Assembly: GCA_035528995.1 (NCBI GenBank)
Contig: DATKXO010000037.1
Span: 1-6,024 of the forward strand
Length of the DNA: 6,024 nucleotides
DNA from: DATKXO01 sp035528995
Lineage (GTDB): Bacteria > Planctomycetota > Phycisphaerae > UBA1845
Reading direction: 5' to 3'
Shown: one piece after another, positions 1-5,879 of the stretch
Layout: every line of letters starts with the position of its first letter
How positions within the stretch are numbered: position 1 is the first letter of the stretch
Translations under genes and position numbers: made by a program
Notes under the pieces: generated by a model
The model's database searches: none
What the model saw: the letters and a program-made list of their open reading frames with translations, nothing else
What the model was told of the DNA's origin: nothing

Positions 1-38
1 TTGACCTGGGGATAGGCAGGCCATGGGCGTTCGTTCAT
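1..38 (-). CDS. 5' end of an unidentified downstream gene (12 codons)
   Basis: An ATG at 38-36 opens a frame that runs off the left edge of the window. The visible product begins MNERPWPAYPQV, too short to recognise. Two things support a real start. The ATG overlaps the TGA of the preceding gene as ATGA, the classic 4-base overlap of translationally coupled genes. A strong AGGAGG Shine-Dalgarno lies at 53-48, nine bases upstream. It continues the co-directional structural gene cluster, so another virion or tail protein is a reasonable guess, but the sequence gives no function. Confidence 0.7.
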   Translation of the reverse strand, partial: MNERPWPAYPQV

Positions 39-2092
39 CGGATGGGCCCTCCTCGCCGGCCTTCCAGTCGCAGCCCCTCGATGGCCCACCCGTAGGTTCC
101 GCTAATGAGGATCACCAGGGCCGGCCCGGAGGCGCGGGGAAAGTCCCGGTGGTTCCCGCCGGCCGCCCAGCTCCCCGACCAGGGCGCATCACCGCCGGCC
201 ACGGCCGCCGCGACGGCCGCCTGCGCCGTCTCTCCCTGGTAAATCTTCCAACTGACTCCCTGCCCGTTGGGGTCCAAATCGGCGGCGAGCTGCAGGATCT
301 CGCCCACGTACCCGGGGCCGCCCACGCGAAAGGGCCCGTAGAGCACAAACGACGCGATGGCCGTGCCGTCATCCGTGGTGGCCGACGTGGAATACTTCCG
401 CAGGTACCCGTCGTAGCCTCCCAGGACGACGTAGCCGGGGATGGTCGAATTGGGCGCGTACCGGATCGTGGCCGTAGGCTGCTGCCCCGCCGGCATCGAG
501 ACCGGCCAGAACCCCAGGCCCACGAGATCCAGGAAGTAGTGCGTGCCGGCGGTCCCGGCGCTCGGCACGATGTTCAGGTGAATCCCCCGGTCCCGAGGGT
601 CGTACTCCATGGAGATCGCGTTGTTCACCCAGTCCACGTCCAGCAGCTCCACCGGCAAGAGCGGCCTGGAGATGGCCTCCGGTTTGGACTCCGCCCCTGG
701 CGGAACCTGGTAGACGCCGTCTCGGCTCAGAACTACCGACGAACCGTCCGGAAGGTTGCACCAGGCGTTGGGTCCGAGCACGCCCACTTCCCTGGACAGG
801 GCCGTGATCTGGCCGCCGTAGGCCGGATCGGTGGTCAGCTTCCACATGGATCGTTCGGAGCCGAAGAGCATGTACTGATCGGAGTGGGTGATAAGCGCTA
901 GGATCGGGTCGGGGATCCCACCCGTCGTGGTCGCCGTGCCGCCGATGGCCCGCGAGGCATCGTTGGGATCGTAGCCGTAATCCCAATCGTTGGGGTCGAG
1001 AATGCGGCTCTTGTACCAGACGGCACCCGGGCCCGCCAGTAAGAGCGACCCCCGGTAGTTGCAGCAGAGCGGGCACCCCAGGGGGGGCAAGCCGTAGAAG
1101 TCACTCGCCCAGGAAAGCGTGTAGTTCACTCCAGAGCAGTCCGCGTCGTCGGTCTGGTCGACCAGGGTGAGTTGGGTGTTTCCGCCCTTTGACGCCACGA
1201 GATATTGCTGCGTGCCGATCCCGCTGGCGTTGGGGATGGTCAGCGTCAACATATTCTCGGCCGTTGTCGCGGGGACACCCGACCAGGATCCCCCGGTAAG
1301 CGTCACCACCCCGTTCACGCTGGTCACCGTGCCGATGCGATAATTGGCGGCCGGAATCGGAAACGTGCCGCCGAGGTAGGTGGGCGCCGTGGTCGGGTTG
1401 GCCGGGTCGAACACCTTGACCGGGCGGCCGATCTGCCAGGTGACCCCGCTGGCCTGGTTGGTCATCGTCCCGTCGATGACGATGTAGCCGACCTCGACCG
1501 AGCTGATCGGGAAGATGTTGCTCTCAGTGTCGATGCTGCCGGAAATCCACACGTAGTCATTGGCCGTGTCGATACCCAGCGTCGTCCAGTCCGTCACGAT
1601 CCCGGCGTGATCCGACAGCCGGTTCGTGCTCGCAATGGTGCCATCGAGGCCGACGACGTTCACCGCCCGGAAGTCGGCGACGTAGTATTTCGTGCCGACC
1701 TGGCATCCCTGGAGCTGCTTGGCCGTGGCGTTGAAGTGCGGCCCCCCCGTGACGGCGACCATCGAACCCGAAGCGTTCTGGTAGAGCGTCCCCCCGGAGA
1801 CGGCCAAGAGGATATGGCTGGCCACCCCGTCCGTTCCGAGCACCGAGGCGTAATCCAGGAGCTGGATCGGCCCGCTGCCGATCTGCTGGGCGTAGGCTTT
1901 CGTGAGACCTGGCCGCGCACCGCCGCGCTGCCGGGCCCCGTGCATTTGGGCAGCAGAAAGGTTGACCACGTCGAAGGGGCGGCAGTCGCTCGCGTAAGCG
2001 GTCGTGTAGGGAGGCTGTTGGTCGAACCCCGCCTGGCGGTTCAGCCCGCCCAGGGGGAATCGCAGCTCGGTCAATCCGGATGCCTTCGCCAC
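35..2092 (-). CDS. Phage-type beta-rich tail/hub structural protein, 685 aa, GTG start
   Basis: Probably a virion structural protein of the tail or neck. Seen: an N-terminal segment with PLGGLNRQ (13-20) and a GGARPGL stretch (58-64), resembling the early 'G-G...RPG' pattern of phage nozzle/propeller proteins. Residues 90-330 are rich in short beta-strand-like segments. Near 346-383, YRGSLLLAG is followed by KSRILDPNDWDY and a D-rich turn. Then come SDQYMLFGSERSMWKL (404-419) and a SRDGVYQVP strand (456-464). This order recalls phage tail proteins with a 'RLxFAG...SR...DF...L.VF...W.L' progression. The C-terminus ends GRRGGPIR after a WAIEGLRLE strand, like the 'W.lEgi.l.yE..GR.R' endings of such proteins. 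No signal peptide or transmembrane segment is apparent. A CPLCC cluster (340-344) is odd. GTG at 2092 is chosen because AGGAGG lies 7 bases upstream and the preceding gene stops just before it; the same frame stays open to 2626 but that part overlaps the repeat array. Exact role is uncertain; a host-derived propeller protein is possible. Confidence 0.8.
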   Translation of the reverse strand: MAKASGLTELRFPLGGLNRQAGFDQQPPYTTAYASDCRPFDVVNLSAAQMHGARQRGGARPGLTKAYAQQIGSGPIQLLDYASVLGTDGVASHILLAVSGGTLYQNASGSMVAVTGGPHFNATAKQLQGCQVGTKYYVADFRAVNVVGLDGTIASTNRLSDHAGIVTDWTTLGIDTANDYVWISGSIDTESNIFPISSVEVGYIVIDGTMTNQASGVTWQIGRPVKVFDPANPTTAPTYLGGTFPIPAANYRIGTVTSVNGVVTLTGGSWSGVPATTAENMLTLTIPNASGIGTQQYLVASKGGNTQLTLVDQTDDADCSGVNYTLSWASDFYGLPPLGCPLCCNYRGSLLLAGPGAVWYKSRILDPNDWDYGYDPNDASRAIGGTATTTGGIPDPILALITHSDQYMLFGSERSMWKLTTDPAYGGQITALSREVGVLGPNAWCNLPDGSSVVLSRDGVYQVPPGAESKPEAISRPLLPVELLDVDWVNNAISMEYDPRDRGIHLNIVPSAGTAGTHYFLDLVGLGFWPVSMPAGQQPTATIRYAPNSTIPGYVVLGGYDGYLRKYSTSATTDDGTAIASFVLYGPFRVGGPGYVGEILQLAADLDPNGQGVSWKIYQGETAQAAVAAAVAGGDAPWSGSWAAGGNHRDFPRASGPALVILISGTYGWAIEGLRLEGRRGGPIR
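48..53 (-). promoter_or_regulatory. Shine-Dalgarno for the gene starting at 38
   Basis: On the minus strand AGGAGG sits nine bases before the ATG at 38-36 and lies inside the last codons of the 685-residue structural gene. Together with the ATGA overlap it decides the start of the partial gene and implies coupled translation. Confidence 0.7.
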
Positions 2093-2099
2093 GCGATGC

Positions 2100-2105
2100 C
2101 CTCCT
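2100..2105 (-). promoter_or_regulatory. Shine-Dalgarno overlapping the upstream stop; sets the GTG start at 2092
   Basis: The minus strand reads TAGGAGGGCATCGCGTG. The TAG (2106-2104) ends the 700-residue repeat protein, and its last two bases are the first two of AGGAGG. Seven bases separate this from GTG at 2092-2090. The arrangement favours GTG over the upstream in-frame start at 2626 and implies translational coupling. Confidence 0.75.
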
Positions 2106-4206
2106 ACACGATGGTCTTGGTCCGCCTGGCCGTCACGCACCGCCTGTGTGCGTAACGGATGTGGTGGCGCTGCTTGAAGGTCGGGGATAGCGTGGAAATG
2201 CCGATGAACCGCTGTACGATGACGGCGTCCGAGGCCCCGAGTGTGTCGGCCGTCTCTGCCAACTTCGCGTTCAGCACCACCTTCAGGAAATCGCCCAACC
2301 CCGCCGTATCGGCAGTCTGCCTGAGATGCTTGCTCGCGAGGTCTACATTGTCCGCCAGTCCTGCCGTCTCGATGAGGGTCCGCCGAAAAGCCGCGATCCG
2401 GGCCGCGCTGTCGCTCAGCCCGGCGCTGTCCTGAATCAGCCGCGCGAAGAGGATCGCTGCATCGGCACCGTCCGAGGCCCCGAACGCATCCGCGATCAAC
2501 CGGGCGCGGGCCGCGGCGGCAGCCGTGGCATCCGTGGCACCCAGATCGTCGCTCACGGAGCAGGCGTGACCGGCCGCCGGAGACAGGGCATCGGAAGCGC
2601 CCAGGTCGTCCGTTACCTGCCGACACGCGACGACGGAGCGCGACGCCGCGTCCGCCAGACCGGCGGCATCGCTGACCACAACCGCCCGTGCGACGGCGAC
2701 ACTGACCGAATCACCGATGCCCGCCGTGTCGCCCGTTACGCGCGCCGCCACGCACGCCACGGCGAGGTTATCCGTGGCACCCAGGGTGCCGTCGCCCTCG
2801 GCTTCGTAGGTCTCTCCGCCCGCCGTAACCGAAACGAAACAGTCATCCGCCAGACCGGCCGTGTCCACCACAAGCCGGCTGTGGGCGACCGCCCTCGCGA
2901 CGCTGTCGGACAGCCCGGCCGTGTCGCTCAGTTGGCGCGAGTGCACGCCTGCCAAAGAAGCAGAAGCGCTGTCGGCGATCCCGGCCGTGTCGCCGACCAG
3001 CAACGGGCGGGCGACCGCAACCTGGACGGCATCGCTCAGGCCGGACGCTTCGGAGAGCCCCCGACAGGACGCAGCCGCGAAGGAGATGGCATCATCGAGA
3101 CCGGCCGTAGCAGCAAGCGAACGTGCCTTGCCCGCCGAGATGCCCAGTGCGTCCGTTGCACCAAGCGAATCGGAGACCGGAACTTCGTGGGTCTCTCCGC
3201 CGGACGACTCCTTGGTGCCCCAGTCCAGCTCGTGGTCGGCCTCGGCGATGTTGTGAAACTCGAAGTGAATCCATGCGTCGGAGCGAACGATATTGCTGAG
3301 CCTGACCTCGTCGATGTAGCCCGAGAACGGAGAGTAGTCAGCAGAATTCCCACTGGACCCGATGGAAAACCTGTCGATCCCGGTCGGTGTTAACGAGCCA
3401 GTATTAGTGCCTTTGCTCCCACCGTCGATGAACACGGCACGGCTGTTTGCGGCGGCAACCATGGTTGTAATGTGGTGCCAAGTGTTTGTGGAGAACCCGG
3501 TGGTGGTGTTGGCGTAGGCTGAAGTACCACTGAGGATGCGGGCAGGGTCTCCACCGGCGTGTCCAGCCAGATAATGCAAATGGCGCTGGATTCCTGCGCT
3601 GGTATTCTGCAAAGCCGCCAGCACCTCCAGTATGCTGTCCACGTCGGTCTTGCACCACGTAGAGATTGTGCAAGGAAACCCGTTGGCTCCAATGTCGCAG
3701 TTCTCGGCAATCGTCAGGTACTCGATGTCCGCGTCGTTGAACAGGTAGCAGTTCCCAACCTTCCCGGTCTGTCCACTGGTCGGACCATTAACTGCGGTCA
3801 AGTCATGGCTATTGCCCGTCGAGTCGGTGAGGTCTTCTAGGTGCCAGACTCCCTTGAAGTTGGAATCCCACACGTTGGGCGCGTCTTCACCGTCGCCGGC
3901 GTCAGACTTCTTCCAGTAGACATAGAACTCGGTGCCAGCGACGGCGGAGATCGAGGGTATCTTTACCCAGAAGATGGCCGTGACGTTGGAGGCGCCGCCA
4001 CCGGACCACGACTGCCGCTCGTACTTCAGAAGCGTCTCGCCATCGGACTGAGTGAAGCGGATGTCAAACCCGGTAGCCAGGGCATCAGCCAAGTCGGCGT
4101 CGTCATCGAAGCGAACAAGGATCGGAAAGTCGGCGAGCGTATCGTCCACGTTCACAAACTGCGTCGTGATCTTTTTTCGGTATGTGTATCCGGTCAGCCA
4201 CGCCAT
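2104..4206 (-). CDS. DUF2341 + LamG-like protein with 16 degenerate ~20-residue repeats, 700 aa
   Basis: Probably a binding/adhesion or virion-surface protein. Three parts are visible. Residues 7-115 match DUF2341 in pattern: YTYRKKITT, FPILVRF, FDIRFTQSDGETLLKYE, FWVKIPSISAVAGTEFYVYW, NVWDSNF. Residues 117-315 resemble a LamG/concanavalin A-like jelly roll of the type that often follows DUF2341: GVWHLEDLTDSTGN, CTISTWCKTD, TWHHITTMV, FIDGG, GYIDEVRLSNIVRS. Residues 344-668 are a repeat array centred on D-x-x-G-[LIA]-x-D, with 16 copies mostly spaced exactly 20 residues. The tail (679-698) is basic, rich in His and Arg. No signal peptide, membrane anchor or LPXTG motif is seen, which fits a virion protein better than an exported adhesin. 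ATG at 4206 has GGAG nine bases upstream. LamG folds commonly bind glycans or proteins; the target and the repeat fold are unknown. The array is clearly more GC-rich than the LamG part. Confidence 0.87.
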   Translation of the reverse strand: MAWLTGYTYRKKITTQFVNVDDTLADFPILVRFDDDADLADALATGFDIRFTQSDGETLLKYERQSWSGGGASNVTAIFWVKIPSISAVAGTEFYVYWKKSDAGDGEDAPNVWDSNFKGVWHLEDLTDSTGNSHDLTAVNGPTSGQTGKVGNCYLFNDADIEYLTIAENCDIGANGFPCTISTWCKTDVDSILEVLAALQNTSAGIQRHLHYLAGHAGGDPARILSGTSAYANTTTGFSTNTWHHITTMVAAANSRAVFIDGGSKGTNTGSLTPTGIDRFSIGSSGNSADYSPFSGYIDEVRLSNIVRSDAWIHFEFHNIAEADHELDWGTKESSGGETHEVPVSDSLGATDALGISAGKARSLAATAGLDDAISFAAASCRGLSEASGLSDAVQVAVARPLLVGDTAGIADSASASLAGVHSRQLSDTAGLSDSVARAVAHSRLVVDTAGLADDCFVSVTAGGETYEAEGDGTLGATDNLAVACVAARVTGDTAGIGDSVSVAVARAVVVSDAAGLADAASRSVVACRQVTDDLGASDALSPAAGHACSVSDDLGATDATAAAAARARLIADAFGASDGADAAILFARLIQDSAGLSDSAARIAAFRRTLIETAGLADNVDLASKHLRQTADTAGLGDFLKVVLNAKLAETADTLGASDAVIVQRFIGISTLSPTFKQRHHIRYAHRRCVTARRTKTIV
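2203..3177 (-). repeat. Coding repeat array, 16 degenerate units of ~60 bp (20 aa)
   Basis: Within the 700-residue protein, the glycine of the G-x-x-D core falls at residues 349, 369, 389, 409, 431, 451, 476, 496, 516, 536, 556, 576, 596, 616, 636 and 657. Spacing is 20 except for 22, 25 and 21 at three places. Typical units are QLSDTAGLSDSVARAVAHSR and VVSDAAGLADAASRSVVACR: a beta-prone triplet, D-T-A-G-L-x-D, then an Ala/Val-rich stretch ending in Arg. The DNA copies are much less alike than the protein core, which suggests an old expansion held by selection on the protein. The unit could be one coil of a solenoid or a short hairpin; this is inference. Confidence 0.9.
2802..2820 (-). repeat. 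Second copy of the GGETxE entry motif (19 bp)
   Basis: Encodes G463-G-E-T-Y-E in the repeat protein, 12 residues (glycine to glycine) before the LGATD core of unit 7. It matches the copy at 3183-3201 at 18 of 19 bases (GGCGGAGAGACCyACGAAG), 381 bp away. It interrupts the 20-residue spacing (25 between units 6 and 7), as expected at the junction of two array blocks. Confidence 0.8.
3183..3201 (-). repeat. First copy of the GGETxE entry motif (19 bp)
   Basis: Encodes G336-G-E-T-H-E at the junction between the LamG-like domain and the repeat array, 12 residues (glycine to glycine) before the LGATD core of unit 1. It pairs with the near-identical copy at 2802-2820, so each of two array blocks begins with the same motif. 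Confidence 0.8.
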
Positions 4207-4245
4207 GCTATGCTACTCCATCAATCGCCGTCTTGATTGCCGTCT

Positions 4246-4260
4246 CCCGGCCCCGCCGGG
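4246..4260. repeat. Perfect inverted repeat, 6-bp stem and 3-base loop
   Basis: CCCGGC, CCC, GCCGGG: a fully paired all-G/C stem. Transcribed from the minus strand, it lies about 40 bases before the start of the 700-residue gene. The bases after it are purine-rich and not T-rich, so a Rho-independent terminator is unlikely. A leader hairpin, mRNA-stabilising structure or protein-binding site is possible. Confidence 0.5.
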
Positions 4261-4273
4261 CAATTAGTCAGGT

Positions 4274-4294
4274 CGCCAACTGCGCGTGTTGGCG
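4274..4294. repeat. Perfect inverted repeat, 7-bp stem and 7-base loop
   Basis: CGCCAAC, a 7-base spacer (TGCGCGT), then GTTGGCG. It is separated from the neighbouring hairpin by 13 bases. No T-run follows in either direction. It could be an operator-like palindrome or an RNA hairpin between the enzyme gene and the LamG gene; nothing in the sequence decides between them. Confidence 0.5.
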
Positions 4295-4342
4295 GCGATA
4301 GACAAAAGGATTACACCCGCCACAAAGGACAAAAGCCGTCGA

Positions 4343-5860
4343 CTACCGCTTTCGCTTCTTCGGCCTCGGCTTCTTCGGCCTCGGCTTCTTCGGCCCCGGC
4401 TTCTTCGGCCCCGGCTTGTTTCCGGAGATGACCAGGTTCAGCCCCAGCGCCTCGTCGTCGCGCCAGTCGCGGACTTGCACGTCCACCAGTCCGGCCACCT
4501 CCTCGGCCATCGCGCGGGCCACGGGCCGGGTGAAGCCCATGAAGTGGGTGTTCATTTCCCGCCGATAGCCCTGGGCCTCCTGGGCGCCGTAGAGGACGTT
4601 GAAGACGGACTCGTCCGCGTGGCCGTCCATGATGTGGGCAGCCGCCCATTCCAAGGACGGGACGATGTGCTCCATGCGTCCGCCCGGCTTCAACACGCGG
4701 GCCATCTCGCCCCACACGCGCTCCTGGTCCCAGCGGCCGAGGTGCTCCAAGTGGTGGCAGGACGAAACCAGGTCGAACTCCTCGTCCGGCAGGTTCAGCA
4801 GGCGGCTGTCCATGACGTAATCGGGCGCGGTCTCCGGCCGGATGTCGGTCGTGTAGGTCCGGTAGCCGGGCCATTCGCGCCGCGTGGCCCCAGCGCCGAT
4901 GTCCAGGGCGAGCTTCTCGTCCGAGAGAGGTTGACGACTTTTCCACTCGGCAAGGACGGCCGACGCCTCATCCACATTCTGGAACCAACCAGCACCCCTG
5001 CCGCCGCCGATCCACCACCGCACCTTTCCATCCGCATGCAGGTATCGGTAGTTGCCCGCCTTATCATCGGCCACGATGCACACATTGTTCGGACCGTCCT
5101 CGACCTTGACCTGGAAATCGAATTGCTCGCGGACTGTTCGCTTTCGCATGAAGTGGCTCCGCTGAATCGGCGGCGAGTCGTCCAACAGCCCGAAGATTTT
5201 CCCGGTGGCGTTGTTGATGTGCCCGGCCAGGACGGAGGTGTCCACCATGATCCTGGCGCCGAAGTCGTCGCAGGCCCGCCGGCAGAACCAGAGGTCCTCC
5301 GTCCCGGTGCGGGTGTGCAGCCGGCCGTTCTCGAACTTGCGGTTATCCGTGGTCAGGTAAAGGGGCTTCCCGGGCTCCTCGTCGAGCATCTTCCGGTAGA
5401 GGCTCGTCCGCACGAGCGTCAGGCCGCTGTGGACCCCGTGAACGTCGAACAGCAGATCGCCGACTGCCCAGTCCCAGAACGGCCCCGCCCCCTGCTCCAT
5501 GTAGATCAGGGGCTCCGGCGGCGACCCCTTCGAACAGTAGACCCCCGCAAAGACGTCGTACTCCGGGTAGCAGCGGGCGCGGTAGAACAACTTCGTCATT
5601 GCGTCGAAGCTGGGAAGCACGTCGTAGTCCAGCCAGAAGATGAACTCCGGCGGACTCTCTTGCTCCAGGGCCTTCTCCACGGCAAAGCAGCGGGCTACGC
5701 CCACCTCCATGCCATCCGCGACGATCTCGCAGAAGTTGAAGCAAGTCGGCCTGGCCAGGGAGAGCTTGGCCCTGTGGAACTCGACCGTGATCCGTTCGAG
5801 CACCCGGGTCCCGGCGCGAAACGGGATCGGCGTGCAGATTGCCATGGCGCTGCGAGTCAT
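4343..5860 (-). CDS. Bifunctional glycosyltransferase (GT-A)-SAM methyltransferase with Lys/Pro tail, 505 aa
   Basis: Predicted cytoplasmic enzyme. Residues 1-220 look like a GT-A glycosyltransferase. FWLDYDVLPS (75-84) carries a DxD-type metal/nucleotide-sugar motif (D78, D80). GTEDLWFCRRACDDFG (186-201) supplies the E-D pair typical of the acceptor/catalytic region. MVDTSVLAGHI (205-215) has the conserved late His (H214). Residues 316-480 look like a class I methyltransferase: DIGAG (320-324) is the SAM glycine loop, D339 in YTTDIRP the likely ribose-binding acid, D351 a likely adenine-side acid, then FDLVSSCHHLEHL (362-374) and RVLKPGGR (388-395). The 240-310 linker is unassigned. The tail (482-505) is K/P/R tandem repeat. 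ATG at 5860 has AAGGAGG nine bases upstream; M6 is a less likely alternative. It follows the upstream gene by 19 bases, so probably one transcript. Donor sugar, acceptor and methylated atom cannot be read from the sequence. A longer antisense frame exists but shows no domain motifs. Confidence 0.88.
   Translation of the reverse strand: MTRSAMAICTPIPFRAGTRVLERITVEFHRAKLSLARPTCFNFCEIVADGMEVGVARCFAVEKALEQESPPEFIFWLDYDVLPSFDAMTKLFYRARCYPEYDVFAGVYCSKGSPPEPLIYMEQGAGPFWDWAVGDLLFDVHGVHSGLTLVRTSLYRKMLDEEPGKPLYLTTDNRKFENGRLHTRTGTEDLWFCRRACDDFGARIMVDTSVLAGHINNATGKIFGLLDDSPPIQRSHFMRKRTVREQFDFQVKVEDGPNNVCIVADDKAGNYRYLHADGKVRWWIGGGRGAGWFQNVDEASAVLAEWKSRQPLSDEKLALDIGAGATRREWPGYRTYTTDIRPETAPDYVMDSRLLNLPDEEFDLVSSCHHLEHLGRWDQERVWGEMARVLKPGGRMEHIVPSLEWAAAHIMDGHADESVFNVLYGAQEAQGYRREMNTHFMGFTRPVARAMAEEVAGLVDVQVRDWRDDEALGLNLVISGNKPGPKKPGPKKPRPKKPRPKKRKR
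4354..4413 (-). repeat. 15-bp tandem repeat, four units plus a partial fifth, coding a basic tail
   Basis: Read on the plus strand the unit is GCTTCTTCGGCCTCG. The two units nearer the stop codon have T at one position and the other two have C, which switches one codon from AGG (Arg) to GGG (Gly). On the coding strand it gives P-G-P-K-K twice and then P-R-P-K-K twice, followed by R-K-R and the stop. Unit length is a multiple of three, so gain or loss of copies keeps the frame. Confidence 0.92.
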
Positions 5861-5869
5861 GCTCCATCG

Positions 5870-5876
5870 CCTCCTT
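5870..5876 (-). promoter_or_regulatory. Shine-Dalgarno for the glycosyltransferase-methyltransferase
   Basis: AAGGAGG lies nine bases before the ATG at 5860 and just after the TGA (5882-5880) of the preceding gene. A nearer ATG at 5867 opens a different frame without recognisable domains and is only three bases from this site, so 5860 is preferred. Confidence 0.75.
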
Positions 5877-5879
5877 CGG

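Larger units (their letters stand above)
4207..4342. other. Intergenic gap, 136 bp, no gene seen
   Basis: This is the only substantial non-coding stretch in the window. It holds two perfect inverted repeats (4246-4260 and 4274-4294), a direct repeat of GACAAAAG (4301-4308 and 4328-4335), and the weak GGAG ribosome site at 4219-4216 for the 700-residue gene. No T-tract follows either hairpin in either direction, so no standard intrinsic terminator is called. I see no convincing -35/-10 pair on the minus strand, though a promoter or RNA processing site here would fit the gene layout. Confidence 0.6.

Noticed and set aside
23..901. Plus-strand open frames at 23-901 and 1205-2155
   Set aside because: Both lie wholly or almost wholly antisense to the 685-residue structural gene, have compositions typical of antisense GC-rich frames and show no domain.
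2093..2626. Upstream extension of the 685-residue frame to an ATG at 2626, or a frameshift fusion with the repeat protein
   Set aside because: The extension is Arg/Gly/Cys-rich and out of frame over the well-conserved repeats. The GTG at 2092 has a strong ribosome site and I see no slippery sequence at the junction.
2203..3177. CRISPR array
   Set aside because: The 60-bp periodicity lies in a continuous reading frame, units are degenerate throughout, and there is no alternation of identical repeats and unique spacers.
2326..3393. Plus-strand open frame of 355 codons across the repeat array
   Set aside because: It is a mirror of the 60-bp repeats in GC-rich codons. It has Arg/Gly-rich low-complexity content, no recognisable domain and crosses the LamG/repeat boundary without any structure of its own.
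3170..3860. Diversity-generating retroelement target in the LamG region
   Set aside because: No reverse transcriptase and no template-repeat copy is visible in the window, and the domain is LamG-like rather than C-type-lectin-like.
4222..4239. Short inverted repeat CAATC...GATTG near the LamG gene start
   Set aside because: A 5-bp stem with an 8-base loop is expected by chance at this length and does not cover the ribosome site.
4246..4294. Intrinsic terminator between the enzyme gene and the LamG gene
   Set aside because: Stems are perfect but no run of T follows either hairpin on either strand.
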